Below are positions 1 to 11,727 of a stretch of 64,000 nt of DNA, one piece after another. The notes under the pieces are model-generated. The model worked only from the letters and a program-made list of their open reading frames with translations, ran no database searches and was not told the DNA's origin. This DNA comes from BM003 sp963699835 (GTDB lineage: Bacteria > Pseudomonadota > Gammaproteobacteria > Steroidobacterales > BM003), in assembly GCA_963699835.1 (NCBI GenBank), contig CAVOVJ010000006.1, forward strand, positions 62,001 to 126,000, given 5' to 3'. The translations under genes and the position numbers were made by a program. Positions within the stretch are counted from its first letter, which is position 1. The number at the start of each line of letters is the position of its first letter.

Positions 1-1
1 G

Positions 2-667
2 ATTACCATCCCCAACGAAAAACTGCTGGCCGTGCTCGGCGCGCAGATATCGCTGATGGATGCGTTCAAGGCTGCCAATCAGGTGTTGCAGGGGGCGGTG
101 CAGGGTATCGCCGATTTGATCACCCGGCCGGGACTGATCAACGTCGATTTCGCCGATGTCAGGACCGTGATGTCGGAAATGGGCATGGCGATGATGGGAA
201 CCGGCACTGCGACCGGTGATGATCGCGCGCGCGAGGCGGCCGAGGCGGCAATGTCGAGCCCGCTGCTGGAGGATATCGATCTGACTGGCGCCAACGGAAT
301 TCTGGTCAACGTCACGGCGGGTCCGGATATGTCGATCGGCGATTTCCACGAGGTTGGCAGGACAGTAGAGGAGTTCTCGTCCGACGATGCGACCGTCGTG
401 GTTGGCACCGTGATCGACCCCGAGATGAGCAATCAGATCCGGGTCACGGTCGTGGCGACCGGGCTCGGCCGTCCGGTAGCGGCGACGGAACCAAAGATCC
501 AGTTGGTGGAGCGGCCGCAGCGGGTGGTCAACGGTGCGGGATACGATGACCTCGATCGACCCACGGTTCTGCGCAAGCGCCAGCAGTCTGCGGTGCAGGC
601 CGAGGAGCGTGTCGAGCATGGCGATCTGCTGGACATCCCGGCGTTTTTGCGGCGGCAGGCGGACTGA
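2..667 (+). CDS. ftsZ: cell division protein FtsZ, C-terminal part
   Basis: This is the 3' part of the tubulin-like GTPase that forms the division ring; the 5' end lies outside the window. The frame is open from base 2 and covers the end of the GTPase domain and the second FtsZ domain, including the stretches ITRPGLINVDFADVR and SSPLLEDIDLTGA. It ends in the conserved C-terminal peptide DIPAFLRRQAD, which binds FtsA and ZipA at the membrane, so the C-terminus is complete. The next gene is lpxC, the usual order at the end of the gammaproteobacterial dcw cluster. No anomaly is seen. Confidence 0.97.
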   Translation: MTIPNEKLLAVLGAQISLMDAFKAANQVLQGAVQGIADLITRPGLINVDFADVRTVMSEMGMAMMGTGTATGDDRAREAAEAAMSSPLLEDIDLTGANGILVNVTAGPDMSIGDFHEVGRTVEEFSSDDATVVVGTVIDPEMSNQIRVTVVATGLGRPVAATEPKIQLVERPQRVVNGAGYDDLDRPTVLRKRQQSAVQAEERVEHGDLLDIPAFLRRQAD

Positions 668-670
668 CAG

Positions 671-712
671 ACGGCGGCGTCCGACAGCGGGGCGTCGCCG
701 TATTGTTTCGGT
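671..712 (+). terminator. possible terminator after ftsZ
   Basis: An imperfect inverted repeat (ACGGCG…CGCCGT) starts just after the ftsZ stop codon and is followed by a T-rich tract. It could end dcw transcription before lpxC, but the loop is long and the T tract interrupted. Confidence 0.35.
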
Positions 713-894
713 TTTGTTGCCGATGTGTTAAATTGCCGCGCCAATCCGTCAGGGGAATGACGCTCGCGACTTGCCGACAGGGATTGATAGGCATGCGAGT
801 CCCATCAACAGCACTATCTCCTTACTTGGGGAATCGCCGCAGGACGCACGCGTAATGGGTCGGTGTGGTGACAAGGGGAGAGGAGGGCTGCTGC

Positions 895-1806
895 ATGTTG
901 CAACAAAGAACGCTTAAGCATGAAATACGTGCCACCGGTGTGGGGCTTCACTCCGGTGAGAAGGTATTCATGAAGCTCCGGCCGGCGGCGCCGAACACGG
1001 GAATCGTATTTCGCCGGGTCGATCTCGACGAGCCGGTTGACGTTCCTGCGCGCCCGGAATTCGTCGGCGATACGACGTTGGGGACGACGCTGGTACGAGA
1101 CGGTGTGCGGGTTGCCACCGTTGAGCACCTGCTGTCCGCATGCGCTGGCCTGGGAATCGATAACGCAATCGTGGAGTTGAGCGCCGCTGAAGTGCCGATC
1201 ATGGACGGTAGCGCGGGGCCCTTTGTTTTTCTGCTGCAGTCGGCGGGCATCGCCGAGCAGAACGTGGCCAAGCGCGTCGTGCGGATCGTTCGCACTGTCC
1301 GCGTCGAGGACGGCGACAAATGGGCCCAGATCGAACCCCATGAAGGTTACAGCATCAATCTCGAGATTGACTTCGATCACCCTGTTTTTAAAAGAAATGC
1401 TCAGTCTGCCGGTATCGAATTTTCCTCCGCCACGTTTTTGCGCGAGGTCAGCCGCGCCCGGACTTTCGGCTTCATGCGTGACATCGAATCGCTGCGCGCG
1501 CGCCGGCTCACCCTGGGCGGCACGCTGGACAACGCTATCGTTCTGGACGATTATCGCATCCTGAACGAGGAAGGGTTGCGCTACCGGGACGAGTTCGTCC
1601 GCCACAAGATTCTTGACGCAATCGGCGATCTCTACCTGTTCGCCCATGGCTTGTTGGCAAAATTCAGCGGTTACAAGACCGGGCATGACCTCAACGTGAG
1701 CCTGATTCGGGCGCTGGTCGCCGACGAGTCGGCGTGGGAAGAAGTGACTTTCGACGAACCGGCTGTCGAGGCGCCGTTGTCTTACGTGGCACCGGCTTCG
1801 GCCTGA
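895..1806 (+). CDS. lpxC: UDP-3-O-acyl-N-acetylglucosamine deacetylase
   Basis: LpxC is the zinc deacetylase that catalyses the committed step of lipid A synthesis in the cytoplasm. The 303-residue product matches the usual length. Seen: N-terminal LKHEIRATGVGLHSG, the metal-binding TVEHLLSA motif near residue 75, the MDGSAGPF segment, and the C-terminal HKILDAIGDLYL and KTGHDLNVSLI motifs that complete the active site. The ATG at 895 is chosen because AGGAGGG lies seven bases upstream; an upstream in-frame GTG at 865 lacks this. It follows ftsZ and converges on the DciA-like gene, with four bases between the stop codons. Confidence 0.97.
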   Translation: MLQQRTLKHEIRATGVGLHSGEKVFMKLRPAAPNTGIVFRRVDLDEPVDVPARPEFVGDTTLGTTLVRDGVRVATVEHLLSACAGLGIDNAIVELSAAEVPIMDGSAGPFVFLLQSAGIAEQNVAKRVVRIVRTVRVEDGDKWAQIEPHEGYSINLEIDFDHPVFKRNAQSAGIEFSSATFLREVSRARTFGFMRDIESLRARRLTLGGTLDNAIVLDDYRILNEEGLRYRDEFVRHKILDAIGDLYLFAHGLLAKFSGYKTGHDLNVSLIRALVADESAWEEVTFDEPAVEAPLSYVAPASA

Positions 1807-1810
1807 GCCG

Positions 1811-2122
1811 TTAGCGGCCGGGATCGTCGGCCGGAGCGCGCACCCTGATCTCAATGCGTTCGGCATTGATGCCGAGGGCTTCCAGCTGTTTGTCGATCCC
1901 GGGGTCAAGATAGCGCAGACGCGCAGCCCAGACCGATGAGTCGGCGAGGATGACCAGGCGCTCGTCGTGCTCACTGGCGGCAACGACGTGCGCGGCCAGG
2001 TTCGCGGGCAGCAGCCCCCGGACAGCGTCGGTAAGACCGGCAATCTCCTCCGCCCTGTGCAGGAGTTTTGCGAGGTCGCCGCCCTTGCCGGCGAGGATGT
2101 TGGAAAGTTTGCGTGGTTTCAT
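1811..2122 (-). CDS. DUF721/DciA-like protein
   Basis: This is a small basic protein of about 103 residues of the DUF721 (DciA-like) family. DciA proteins load the replicative helicase in bacteria that lack DnaC. The start MKPRKLSNILAG, the central LLPANLAAHVVAASEHD region and the segment VILADSSVWAARLRYL are typical. The frame stays open upstream of 2122, but residues before MKPRK look unlike the family, so the internal ATG is preferred. A DUF721 gene near secA and lpxC is common in gammaproteobacteria. The helicase-loading role is taken from the family, not shown by this sequence. Confidence 0.75.
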   Translation of the reverse strand: MKPRKLSNILAGKGGDLAKLLHRAEEIAGLTDAVRGLLPANLAAHVVAASEHDERLVILADSSVWAARLRYLDPGIDKQLEALGINAERIEIRVRAPADDPGR

Positions 2123-2387
2123 TAAAGGTGACGCAAGTCTAGAAAACCGGGTTTGATTCTTGAGCTGGGGCAGTGAATTCGGCATATTCGAATCAACAGT
2201 CGAGAAGCTAACCCGGCGCAAGGCGGTGAGGCAAATCCGCCGGCTTGCCGGCACGACTCGGGGATGCGGGGTTGCAAGTGCAGATTATGTTGAATCCAGA
2301 CCGAAATTGCGCCATTGCGCTGCTCGCCGGGACACAGGGTGCGTCTCCCGCGGCTGCAGGTGCCCTCCCCGGTCGTGAACTGAGCAT

Positions 2388-3314
2388 ATGAACATCATTT
2401 TCATCACAGGCCGCCGCGGTCGCGCCCGCCAGTTACATATTACCCACCCGGTGGTGCTGGCGTGGGTTGCTGCGGGAATCTCGGCGATCATGGTGGCTGG
2501 CCTGATTGGCGGTTACAAGATGGGCCGCAACGTTACGCTGGCAGTGCCCAGCGAGCGTCTCGACAGCATGCAGGCGGAGCTGGAGCAGCAGCGCCACGAG
2601 GTCGATGCGGCGCGTGAGGACGGAATACGTACGATCGATGCGCTGGCGGTCAGGCTGGCCGAACTCAATGCGCATGTCGTGCGGCTCAATGCGCTCGGGC
2701 GCAGGCTGACCCTGATGGGTGGTCTCGAGGACGGCGAATTCGATTTCGACAGCGTGCCGGCGATGGGTGGTCCGGAGCCGGGTACCGACGCGGCTTCCCT
2801 GGGCGTGCCGGAAATGACCGAACGGCTCGGTTTTCTCGCGAACCAGGTCGAGGATCGTCAGCGCCAGCTGGATGTCCTCGAAAATCTGTTGCTGAATCGC
2901 AATCTCAGCCAACAGGTGCAACCGCAGGGGCGGCCGGTGACATCGGGCTGGATTTCTTCGACCTTCGGCAAACGCACGGATCCGTTTACCGGCAAGAACG
3001 CGCGCCACTGGGGCATCGATTTCGCCGGCCGCGACGGGGCCGAGATTGTCGCGGTTGGCGCGGGCGTGGTGACCTACTCCGGGGATCGCTATGGCTATGG
3101 CGATATGGTCGAAATAAACCACGGAAACGGCTTTGTGACGCGCTATGCGCATAACAAAATGAATCTCGTCGCGGTTGGCGACAAGGTCGAGAAGGGTCAG
3201 ACGATCGCGTTGATGGGGTCCAGCGGCAGAGCAACCGGCCCGAATCTGCATTTCGAAGTGCTGCGCGGGGGGCACAAGGTCAACCCGCTGGAGTACATTC
3301 GCGCGAAAGAATAA
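2388..3314 (+). CDS. M23 family metallopeptidase, membrane-anchored
   Basis: The 308-residue envelope protein has a short cytoplasmic basic start, one membrane segment (about residues 22–45), a coiled-coil region (about 55–180) and a C-terminal LytM/M23 domain. The zinc ligands are visible: HWGIDFAG, then RYAHNK, and LHFEV near the end. M23 peptidases cut peptidoglycan cross-bridges, or activate amidases when degenerate; here the ligand set is complete. The position between lpxC and secA is conserved in many gammaproteobacteria. The coiled coil suggests an EnvC/NlpD-like or spatially restricted role, which is inference. Confidence 0.88.
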   Translation: MNIIFITGRRGRARQLHITHPVVLAWVAAGISAIMVAGLIGGYKMGRNVTLAVPSERLDSMQAELEQQRHEVDAAREDGIRTIDALAVRLAELNAHVVRLNALGRRLTLMGGLEDGEFDFDSVPAMGGPEPGTDAASLGVPEMTERLGFLANQVEDRQRQLDVLENLLLNRNLSQQVQPQGRPVTSGWISSTFGKRTDPFTGKNARHWGIDFAGRDGAEIVAVGAGVVTYSGDRYGYGDMVEINHGNGFVTRYAHNKMNLVAVGDKVEKGQTIALMGSSGRATGPNLHFEVLRGGHKVNPLEYIRAKE

Positions 3315-3344
3315 TTCTTCCGCGATTTCCCACCCCTCCCGGAT

Positions 3345-3366
3345 AAACGTAAAATAGACGTTTTTT
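3345..3366 (+). terminator. weak hairpin with T-run before secA
   Basis: A six-base-pair stem (AAACGT / ACGTTT) with a seven-base loop runs into TTTTTTG in the gap between the M23 gene and secA. The stem is AT-rich and short, so it may be only a weak terminator or attenuator. Confidence 0.35.
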
Positions 3367-3435
3367 GTGGCGACAGCCCGAACCCGGCTGTGGCCGCCGC
3401 CATGGGTCACAGTGAACCCCAAGAGGTAGCAACGG

Positions 3436-6183
<2,748 letters not shown>

Positions 6184-6190
6184 CAGCGCG

Positions 6191-7015
6191 TTGACCGCGC
6201 GGCGGATCGCCGTCGTTGCGGGTGTCTTGTATGACTCCGGCGGGAATGTGCTGATTGCGCAGCGCCCGCGGGATCTGCACATGGGTGGCGAGTGGGAGTT
6301 CCCCGGTGGCAAGCTCCATCGCGACGAACAAAGACTAACCGGCCTGATCCGCGAGTTGCGCGAGGAACTCGGTGTCGATGTCGAGTCGGCGCGGCCGCTT
6401 ATCCGCATCGAGCACGCGTACCCCGATCGGCTGATCGAACTTGATGTCTGGTCGGTCCGGAGTTATCGCGGACAGCCCGTCGGACTCGAAGGCCAGGCGC
6501 TGCGCTGGGTGCCCCCGGCCAGTCTGCCGGAACAGGGGATACTCGAGGCGGACCGCCCGGTCATTGCAGCGATCAACCTCGGTTGCAAGGTCGTGTTTGC
6601 TGCTACCGGGTATTGCGACGAACGCGGACTGCGGCACTGGCTTACGCGGATGAGCGCGTGTGGTGTCGATATTGTCTGCATCGACAGCGCAACGACAGGG
6701 GTACCCGTTGCCGGCAAGGCACGCTTCGCCGCCGCGGCGCGGGCTTGCGGCCTGGCTGTTGCAGAAGTGACGGGCCAGTCGGTGCATGGCCGGTTTCTGT
6801 TGCGCGATGCGACGCTTTGTGACCGATCCGGGTTGCAGTTTTCGGTGTTGAGCCAGGCCGAGGATGATTTTCCTCGTGCTGAGCCGGACGGTGCCGCTTT
6901 GGCCGCCATTATTGCCACGTTGTCACGGCCGGTTTTTCTGCCTGCGGCGTGGGCAGGCCAGGAACTTGCCGCCGCCTGGCGCCTCGGTGCACAGGGGATC
7001 GTGATCACCGGGTAA
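6191..7015 (+). CDS. Nudix hydrolase (MutT-like) fused to a TMP-synthase-like domain
   Basis: The protein has two domains. Residues about 1–125 are a MutT-type Nudix hydrolase with a clear Nudix box (GGKLHRDEQ…RELREELG) that would clean oxidised nucleotides such as 8-oxo-dGTP from the pool. Residues about 130–274 resemble thiamine-phosphate synthase (…LPAAWAGQELAAAWRLGAQGIVITG). This fusion next to secA is known in Pseudomonas and relatives. The only plausible start is TTG 6191, eight bases after the secA stop, so the two genes are probably co-translated. The second domain lacks a convincing set of ThiE catalytic motifs and may not make thiamine phosphate. Confidence 0.82.
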   Translation: MTARRIAVVAGVLYDSGGNVLIAQRPRDLHMGGEWEFPGGKLHRDEQRLTGLIRELREELGVDVESARPLIRIEHAYPDRLIELDVWSVRSYRGQPVGLEGQALRWVPPASLPEQGILEADRPVIAAINLGCKVVFAATGYCDERGLRHWLTRMSACGVDIVCIDSATTGVPVAGKARFAAAARACGLAVAEVTGQSVHGRFLLRDATLCDRSGLQFSVLSQAEDDFPRAEPDGAALAAIIATLSRPVFLPAAWAGQELAAAWRLGAQGIVITG

Positions 7016-7018
7016 CAG

Positions 7019-7809
7019 TCAGTCCTCGAGCCGCCCGAGAAAACTGGCGATTTCCGCGGCGCAGAGCGCGGTCTGATCGATAAACGGCCAGTGTCCGGCA
7101 GCGGGAAATGGCCGACCACGCTACGCCGGCCCGATCCAGCAGCGCGCGAGTCCGGGCGCCGCTGCCATCCGGCGATCCGAGAATGTAGATTTTCGGCATT
7201 GTCAACGCACCCATCCGCGCCGCGAGTGTTTCCGCGGCAGACATCGCGACCAGCTCCGTCGCATGCAGATGGAGTTGCCCCGGATCGGCCAGGCGCAGAC
7301 TCCGCGCGTACAATTCCAGCGCGAGATCGTCAGCGCCGGCGCGCGCGACTTCCTCGCATAATCTCGGGAAACCGGTCGTGGCAAATATGCGCAGGATCGC
7401 AGGCGGCGATACGGGCGCTGTAAGTGCAATCGGGGGCGGAGATGTTGCCCTCGATATTGACGAATCCCGCGACCCGCCGATCGAGCAATTCGGCAAGAAA
7501 TGTCGCAACGACGCCGCCCATCGAATGGCCGATCAGTATGTAGTGCCGCGGTGTAAGCGCCGCCGCGAGTGCATTGGCCTGCGCTTCGAGTGAAAGTACC
7601 TGCGCTGCGGGCTCGCTCCCGCCATAGCCGCGCAAATCGATGGCGGCCTGTGGCCAGTCCGACAGCGCGGGGTGGTGCATCAACGACTCGAAACACAGCC
7701 CGGACTCGCCGAGTCCGTGGACGTAGAGAAGGGTGGGGCGATGCGAATCGCCGTGACGGACGCGCGCGAAAAAACCGCCACGCAGGCGTTGCCCCGGCAT
7801 CCCGATCAC
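7019..7809 (-). CDS. alpha/beta hydrolase, interrupted by two frameshifts
   Basis: This is an alpha/beta-fold hydrolase of roughly 260 residues. The first frame has the oxyanion region LLYVHGLGESG, and the nucleophile elbow GHSMGG. The middle (LCEEVARAGADDLALELYARSL) lies in a second frame, entered near 7400. The end, with the catalytic-histidine context AGHWPFIDQ and a normal C-terminus FLGRLED, lies in a third frame entered near 7110. All parts are well preserved, so sequencing indels are more likely than real decay. The substrate cannot be told from sequence. The gene lies nine bases after yacG on the same strand. Confidence 0.72.
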
Positions 7810-7818
7810 CGCTTCCGG

Positions 7819-8013
7819 CTAATCGTGGTCGCCCGCTGCGTTTTGTTCGGCGGCTTCGTTGCCGGGGATGGCGCGCTCTTCCTGAAACCAGGCACCCAGA
7901 TCGATCAGTTTGCAACGTTCGCTGCAAAACGGCTTCCACGGCGAGCCACTGTCCCAGGCGACCAGTCGCTCGCAGTTGGGACAACGCACCTCGATTTTCC
8001 GCACTCCCGCCAT
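7819..8013 (-). CDS. yacG: DNA gyrase inhibitor YacG
   Basis: The 64-residue zinc protein shows the four-cysteine pattern CPNC…CSERC followed by KLIDLGAWFQEE, the hallmark of YacG. In E. coli YacG binds GyrB and blocks DNA binding. It directly follows the coaE–zapD frame on the minus strand, the conserved order pilD-coaE-(zapD)-yacG in gammaproteobacteria. The length is normal. Confidence 0.92.
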   Translation of the reverse strand: MAGVRKIEVRCPNCERLVAWDSGSPWKPFCSERCKLIDLGAWFQEERAIPGNEAAEQNAAGDHD

Positions 8014-9477
8014 TTAGCAAACACCCAGCACAAAAGGCACGTCTTCGGATATCTGGCCGGGCCGCTTGTCGACCGCCTGCCAGCTAAGGAACCGAATGGT
8101 AAAGCGGTGCTGGTTGCCACTGATTTCAGGGAACAACCCGGATTCGCCCGGCAGCGTGACGCGCAACAGTTCCTTGTGGCTGCCTCGCGGCAAGCCGTGT
8201 TGGAACAGCCCGCCGCGGGCAATTTCTTCCTGGTGTTCGGCGCCGGCCCGGGTCAGCCACAACAACTCCGCGACGCCGTCGCAAAGCGGCCGCAGTGTGA
8301 CCAGCCAGGATTCGAGATCTTCCGCCCGCGTCGCGTATTCCTGGTGGAGCCAGTGGCCGTAATCGGGAAGATCGAATTCACAGGTGCCGCCGGGAATGGC
8401 GCTACGGTGTTTGATTGCGTTGAGAAACTCGTTTTCTTTGAGTTTGTGGCTGGGGTGGGTGCGTCCTTCGGCAAGCTGGGCGCGCAGGGTCTGCAGATTT
8501 CCCAACACTGCCTGCAAGCGGCTCGAATCTACACCCGGCCGGGTGCGATAGGCCTCCAGCAACTGGCTGTGGCGCTCCAGCTCTTTCATGACATCGCTGC
8601 GGACGTCGCCGCGCGAGAGTATTGCCAGGATTTCGAGCAAACTGGCTACCGCTGCTCGGGTGCTCCAGGAGTCGCTGATTTCAGCATGGTAGTTGGCCTG
8701 CTGGTACAGGAACTCGAGGCGCAAGAATGTGCGCATCCGCTCGCTGAGGGGCTGCTCATAGGTCACGCTTTGCGGGGCGCTGCGAATTCCGAGTGCGGGT
8801 CCGGCCATGTCGCTATTCTCGCTCAGGCTGACGGAACTCGGCAAACCATGAGCGGAATTTGTTGCGCCGGCCTCGGCCAGGTACACCGCATAGAGTTCTT
8901 CAACCCGCGTCTTCAGCCGCGCTACCGTCGTATCGTTGACGATCACGTCGTCGGCAAGCTCGAGGCGCTGTTCGCGCGTCGCCTGGGCGGCAAGAATCTT
9001 CTGCGCGGTCTGCTCGCTCCCGCCGTCGCGCTGCAGCAGTCGGGCCAGCTGCGCCGATTCCGGACAATCTACCACCAGCACCCGGTCGACCTGGTCGGCG
9101 AGTCCGGATTCGGCCAGCAGCGGAATCACGAATATCTGCACCGCGGAACGCACTTCCCGCGCCTGGCGCAACATCTCGCGGCGGATCAGCGGGTGAAGGA
9201 TATTCTCGAGCTGGGCGCGGGCATCCTCGTCGGCGAATATGATCTCGCGCAGTTTGCCGCGATCGAGCTGGCCGTCGTCGCGCAAAACACCTGCCCCGAA
9301 GGCATTCACGACCGCGGCCAGTCCATCGCTGCCGGGCCGCACGACCTCGCGGGCGATGACATCGGTATCGATGATCTGTGCGCCGAGCCCGGCAAATACG
9401 TCGGCGACTGTGCTCTTGCCGCTGGCAATGCCGCCGGTGAGCCCGACGCGCAGGACGCCCCCGATCAGGTTCGCCAC
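8014..9477 (-). CDS. coaE-zapD: dephospho-CoA kinase and ZapD in one continuous reading frame
   Basis: One frame of about 487 codons encodes two normally separate proteins. The first ~210 residues are dephospho-CoA kinase, last enzyme of coenzyme A synthesis, with P-loop GLTGGIASGKST, the DTD segment and HPLIR. From Met at 8808 to the stop at 8014 follows a complete ZapD, which cross-links FtsZ filaments: EQPLSERMRTFLRLEFLYQQ, IPGGTCEFDLP and QHRFTIRFL. No stop codon separates them; the joint is a short polar stretch (SSVSLSENSD). Both neighbouring frames contain stops at the joint, so a one-base error could have hidden a normal end of coaE. The GTG at 9477 is chosen as start, 23 bases after the pilD stop. 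Confidence 0.85.
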   Translation of the reverse strand: MANLIGGVLRVGLTGGIASGKSTVADVFAGLGAQIIDTDVIAREVVRPGSDGLAAVVNAFGAGVLRDDGQLDRGKLREIIFADEDARAQLENILHPLIRREMLRQAREVRSAVQIFVIPLLAESGLADQVDRVLVVDCPESAQLARLLQRDGGSEQTAQKILAAQATREQRLELADDVIVNDTTVARLKTRVEELYAVYLAEAGATNSAHGLPSSVSLSENSDMAGPALGIRSAPQSVTYEQPLSERMRTFLRLEFLYQQANYHAEISDSWSTRAAVASLLEILAILSRGDVRSDVMKELERHSQLLEAYRTRPGVDSSRLQAVLGNLQTLRAQLAEGRTHPSHKLKENEFLNAIKHRSAIPGGTCEFDLPDYGHWLHQEYATRAEDLESWLVTLRPLCDGVAELLWLTRAGAEHQEEIARGGLFQHGLPRGSHKELLRVTLPGESGLFPEISGNQHRFTIRFLSWQAVDKRPGQISEDVPFVLGVC

Positions 9478-9499
9478 GACAGTCCACGCCCGCGCCGGG

Positions 9500-10396
9500 C
9501 TACATGCCGGCAGTTCGGAGATAAGTGGAGACGATCGTGTCGCCCCACAGCAGTGCAATCCATCCGGCTGCGGCGAGGTACGGACCGAACGGAATGGGTA
9601 CCTGGCGATCGCGGCCGGCAATGGCAATCATCGCGATACCGATAACGGCCCCTACCAGCGCCGAGAGAATGATGATCAGCGGCAGTAATTCCCACCCCAG
9701 CCAGGCGCCGAGCGCCGCCAGCAGTTTGAAGTCGCCGTGCCCCATGCCTTCCTTGCCAGTGATCAGTTTGAAAATCCAATACACGCTCCACAGGCTGAGA
9801 TAGCCGGCCAGTGCTCCGATAATTGCCTTATCCGGCGCAATAAACAGTGTCCGACCGGTGATGTCGCCATGCCATAGCGTTAGCGCGAGACCCACCCACA
9901 ACAACGGCAGCGTCATGTTGTCGGGCAACAGCTGGTGGTCGATGTCGATAAAGCTCAGACCGATCAGAAACGCGGTCAGCAGCAGTGCTGCTGCCGTCTC
10001 CCAGGTCACCCCGAAACGCCAGGCGACCAGCAGGAAGCAGATTCCGGTCAGCGATTCTATCGCAGGATACCGCGCCCGGATGGAAGCTTTGCAATTGGCG
10101 CAGCGGCCGCGCAGCAGTAGCCACCCGACGACGGGGATGTTCTGCCAGGCGCGGATCGGAGCGTGGCACTGCGGACACGCGGATCCGGGCCTGATCAGGT
10201 TGAAGGGTTCGGCTGTTTCGTTTTCATCTGCCCCGTTGCCGAACAACTCCGTGCACTGTGCGCGCCAGTCGCGTTCGAGCATGATCGGTAAACGGTAGAT
10301 CACGACATTGAGAAAACTGCCGACAAGCAGGCCGAAAACCAGCGTCGAGCCGAGAAAGAACAGCGGCGACTGCTGCATCAGGTCGAAAACGCTCAT
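9500..10396 (-). CDS. pilD: type IV prepilin peptidase / N-methyltransferase PilD
   Basis: PilD is the inner-membrane aspartyl protease that cuts the leader of type IV prepilins and methylates the new N-terminus. The 298 residues contain the zinc-binding cytoplasmic loop CPQCHAP…CANCKA, the two catalytic aspartate contexts (FIDIDHQLLPD and GMGHGDFKLLA), and about eight hydrophobic segments. It lies downstream of pilC but is separated from it by a strong hairpin, so it may have its own promoter. Its substrates here are PilA and the minor pilin encoded upstream. Confidence 0.96.
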   Translation of the reverse strand: MSVFDLMQQSPLFFLGSTLVFGLLVGSFLNVVIYRLPIMLERDWRAQCTELFGNGADENETAEPFNLIRPGSACPQCHAPIRAWQNIPVVGWLLLRGRCANCKASIRARYPAIESLTGICFLLVAWRFGVTWETAAALLLTAFLIGLSFIDIDHQLLPDNMTLPLLWVGLALTLWHGDITGRTLFIAPDKAIIGALAGYLSLWSVYWIFKLITGKEGMGHGDFKLLAALGAWLGWELLPLIIILSALVGAVIGIAMIAIAGRDRQVPIPFGPYLAAAGWIALLWGDTIVSTYLRTAGM

Positions 10397-10410
10397 GTTT
10401 CCCCAGAACC

Positions 10411-10440
10411 CAAAAAAGAAGCCGCAAGCGTGCTTGCGGC
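10411..10440 (-). terminator. rho-independent terminator after pilC
   Basis: Read on the minus strand, a nine-base-pair GC stem (GCCGCAAGC / GCTTGCGGC, 10421–10440) is followed by TTCTTTTTTG. It lies between the pilC stop and the pilD start and should end the pilB-pilC transcript. Confidence 0.8.
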
Positions 10441-10475
10441 GTTCTTCGTGCCAAGCTCAATCCCGGCGGCTGTAA

Positions 10476-11690
10476 TCAGATCACCGAGCCCATCTTGAAT
10501 ATCGGCAGGTACATCGCGATAACCAGGCCACCCACGAGGACACCGAGGATCGCCATGATCAGCGGCTCCAGCAGGCTGCTCATGCTGTCGACCGCGTTAT
10601 CGACTTCCTCTTCGTAGAAGTCCGCCACCTTGCTGGCCATGTCATCGAGCGAGCCGGCTTCTTCACCGACCGCGATCATCTGGTTGACCATGTTGGGGAA
10701 GAGATCCGTATTTTCCATTGCTCGTTGCAGGCGCTGGCCGGTTGCGACCTCGTCGCGAATACGCATCACGCCATTCTCATACACGATGTTGCCGGTAGCG
10801 CCGGCCACCGACTCGAGCGCTTCAACCAGCGGCACGCCGGCGGCAAACGTGGTCGCGAGCGTACGCGCGTAGCGGGCGATCGCGGCCTTTTGCAGAATCG
10901 TACCGATGATCGGGAATTTGAGCGCCATCCGGTCGAGAATTTCGCGGAACGCCCGGGAGCGTTTTTTCAGCCACAAGAACCCGAAGACGATGCCACCCGC
11001 GATGAGCACCAGGAACCAGCCCTTGTCGCGCACGAATGCCGACAGGTCGACCACCATGCGGGTAAATGCGGGCAGATCGGCGCCAAACCCCTGGAACAAA
11101 GACTCGAACTGCGGAATCACGAAGATCAGCAGGATGGCGGTCACAATCATTGCGACGACCAGGACCGCGGCCGGGTAGAACAGCGCCTTCTTGATCTTCT
11201 TCTTGATCGCCTCGGTTTTTTCCTTGTAGGTTGCGATCTTGTCGAGCAGTGTCTCGAGCGCGCCCGCCTGTTCGCCGGCCGCGGTCAGATTGACGTACAG
11301 GTCGTCGAAATGTAGCGGATGCTTGGCGAATGCATTGGCCAGCGCGGTGCCGCTTTCCACGTCCTGCTTGATCGCAAGCACCAGTTTGCGCATAGCCGGA
11401 TTGTCATGGCCCGCGCCAATGATCTCGAAAGCCTGGACCAGCGGGATGCCGGACGACATCATCGTGGCCAGCTGGCGGCTGAAAATCGCGATGTCGGCCG
11501 GCGTCACCTTGCCCCGCGACTGGAACAGCGCGCTTTGCTTGCGAATCCTGACCGGCACCAGGCCCTGACGCCTGAGTTCCGAACGTACTGCCGCTTCGGA
11601 TGCGGCAACGCTCTTGCCTTTGACCCGGTTGCCCTTGTTGTCGGTGCCCTCCCACTGGAAGGGAAATTGTTTTACTGCTGCTTCAGCCAT
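10476..11690 (-). CDS. pilC: type IV pilus inner-membrane platform protein PilC
   Basis: PilC is the 404-residue polytopic platform protein on which the pilus motors act. It has two T2SS-F domains, each followed by membrane helices: the first has IFSRQLATMMSSGIPLVQAF, the second ARYARTLATTFAAGVPLVEAL. It ends in the normal hydrophobic tail with MYLPIFKM. It starts 37 bases after pilB on the same strand, consistent with a pilBC operon. Confidence 0.96.
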   Translation of the reverse strand: MAEAAVKQFPFQWEGTDNKGNRVKGKSVAASEAAVRSELRRQGLVPVRIRKQSALFQSRGKVTPADIAIFSRQLATMMSSGIPLVQAFEIIGAGHDNPAMRKLVLAIKQDVESGTALANAFAKHPLHFDDLYVNLTAAGEQAGALETLLDKIATYKEKTEAIKKKIKKALFYPAAVLVVAMIVTAILLIFVIPQFESLFQGFGADLPAFTRMVVDLSAFVRDKGWFLVLIAGGIVFGFLWLKKRSRAFREILDRMALKFPIIGTILQKAAIARYARTLATTFAAGVPLVEALESVAGATGNIVYENGVMRIRDEVATGQRLQRAMENTDLFPNMVNQMIAVGEEAGSLDDMASKVADFYEEEVDNAVDSMSSLLEPLIMAILGVLVGGLVIAMYLPIFKMGSVI

Positions 11691-11727
11691 GGGTACTCCC
11701 CGAAAAAACCAAGAAACGGCACAGGTC

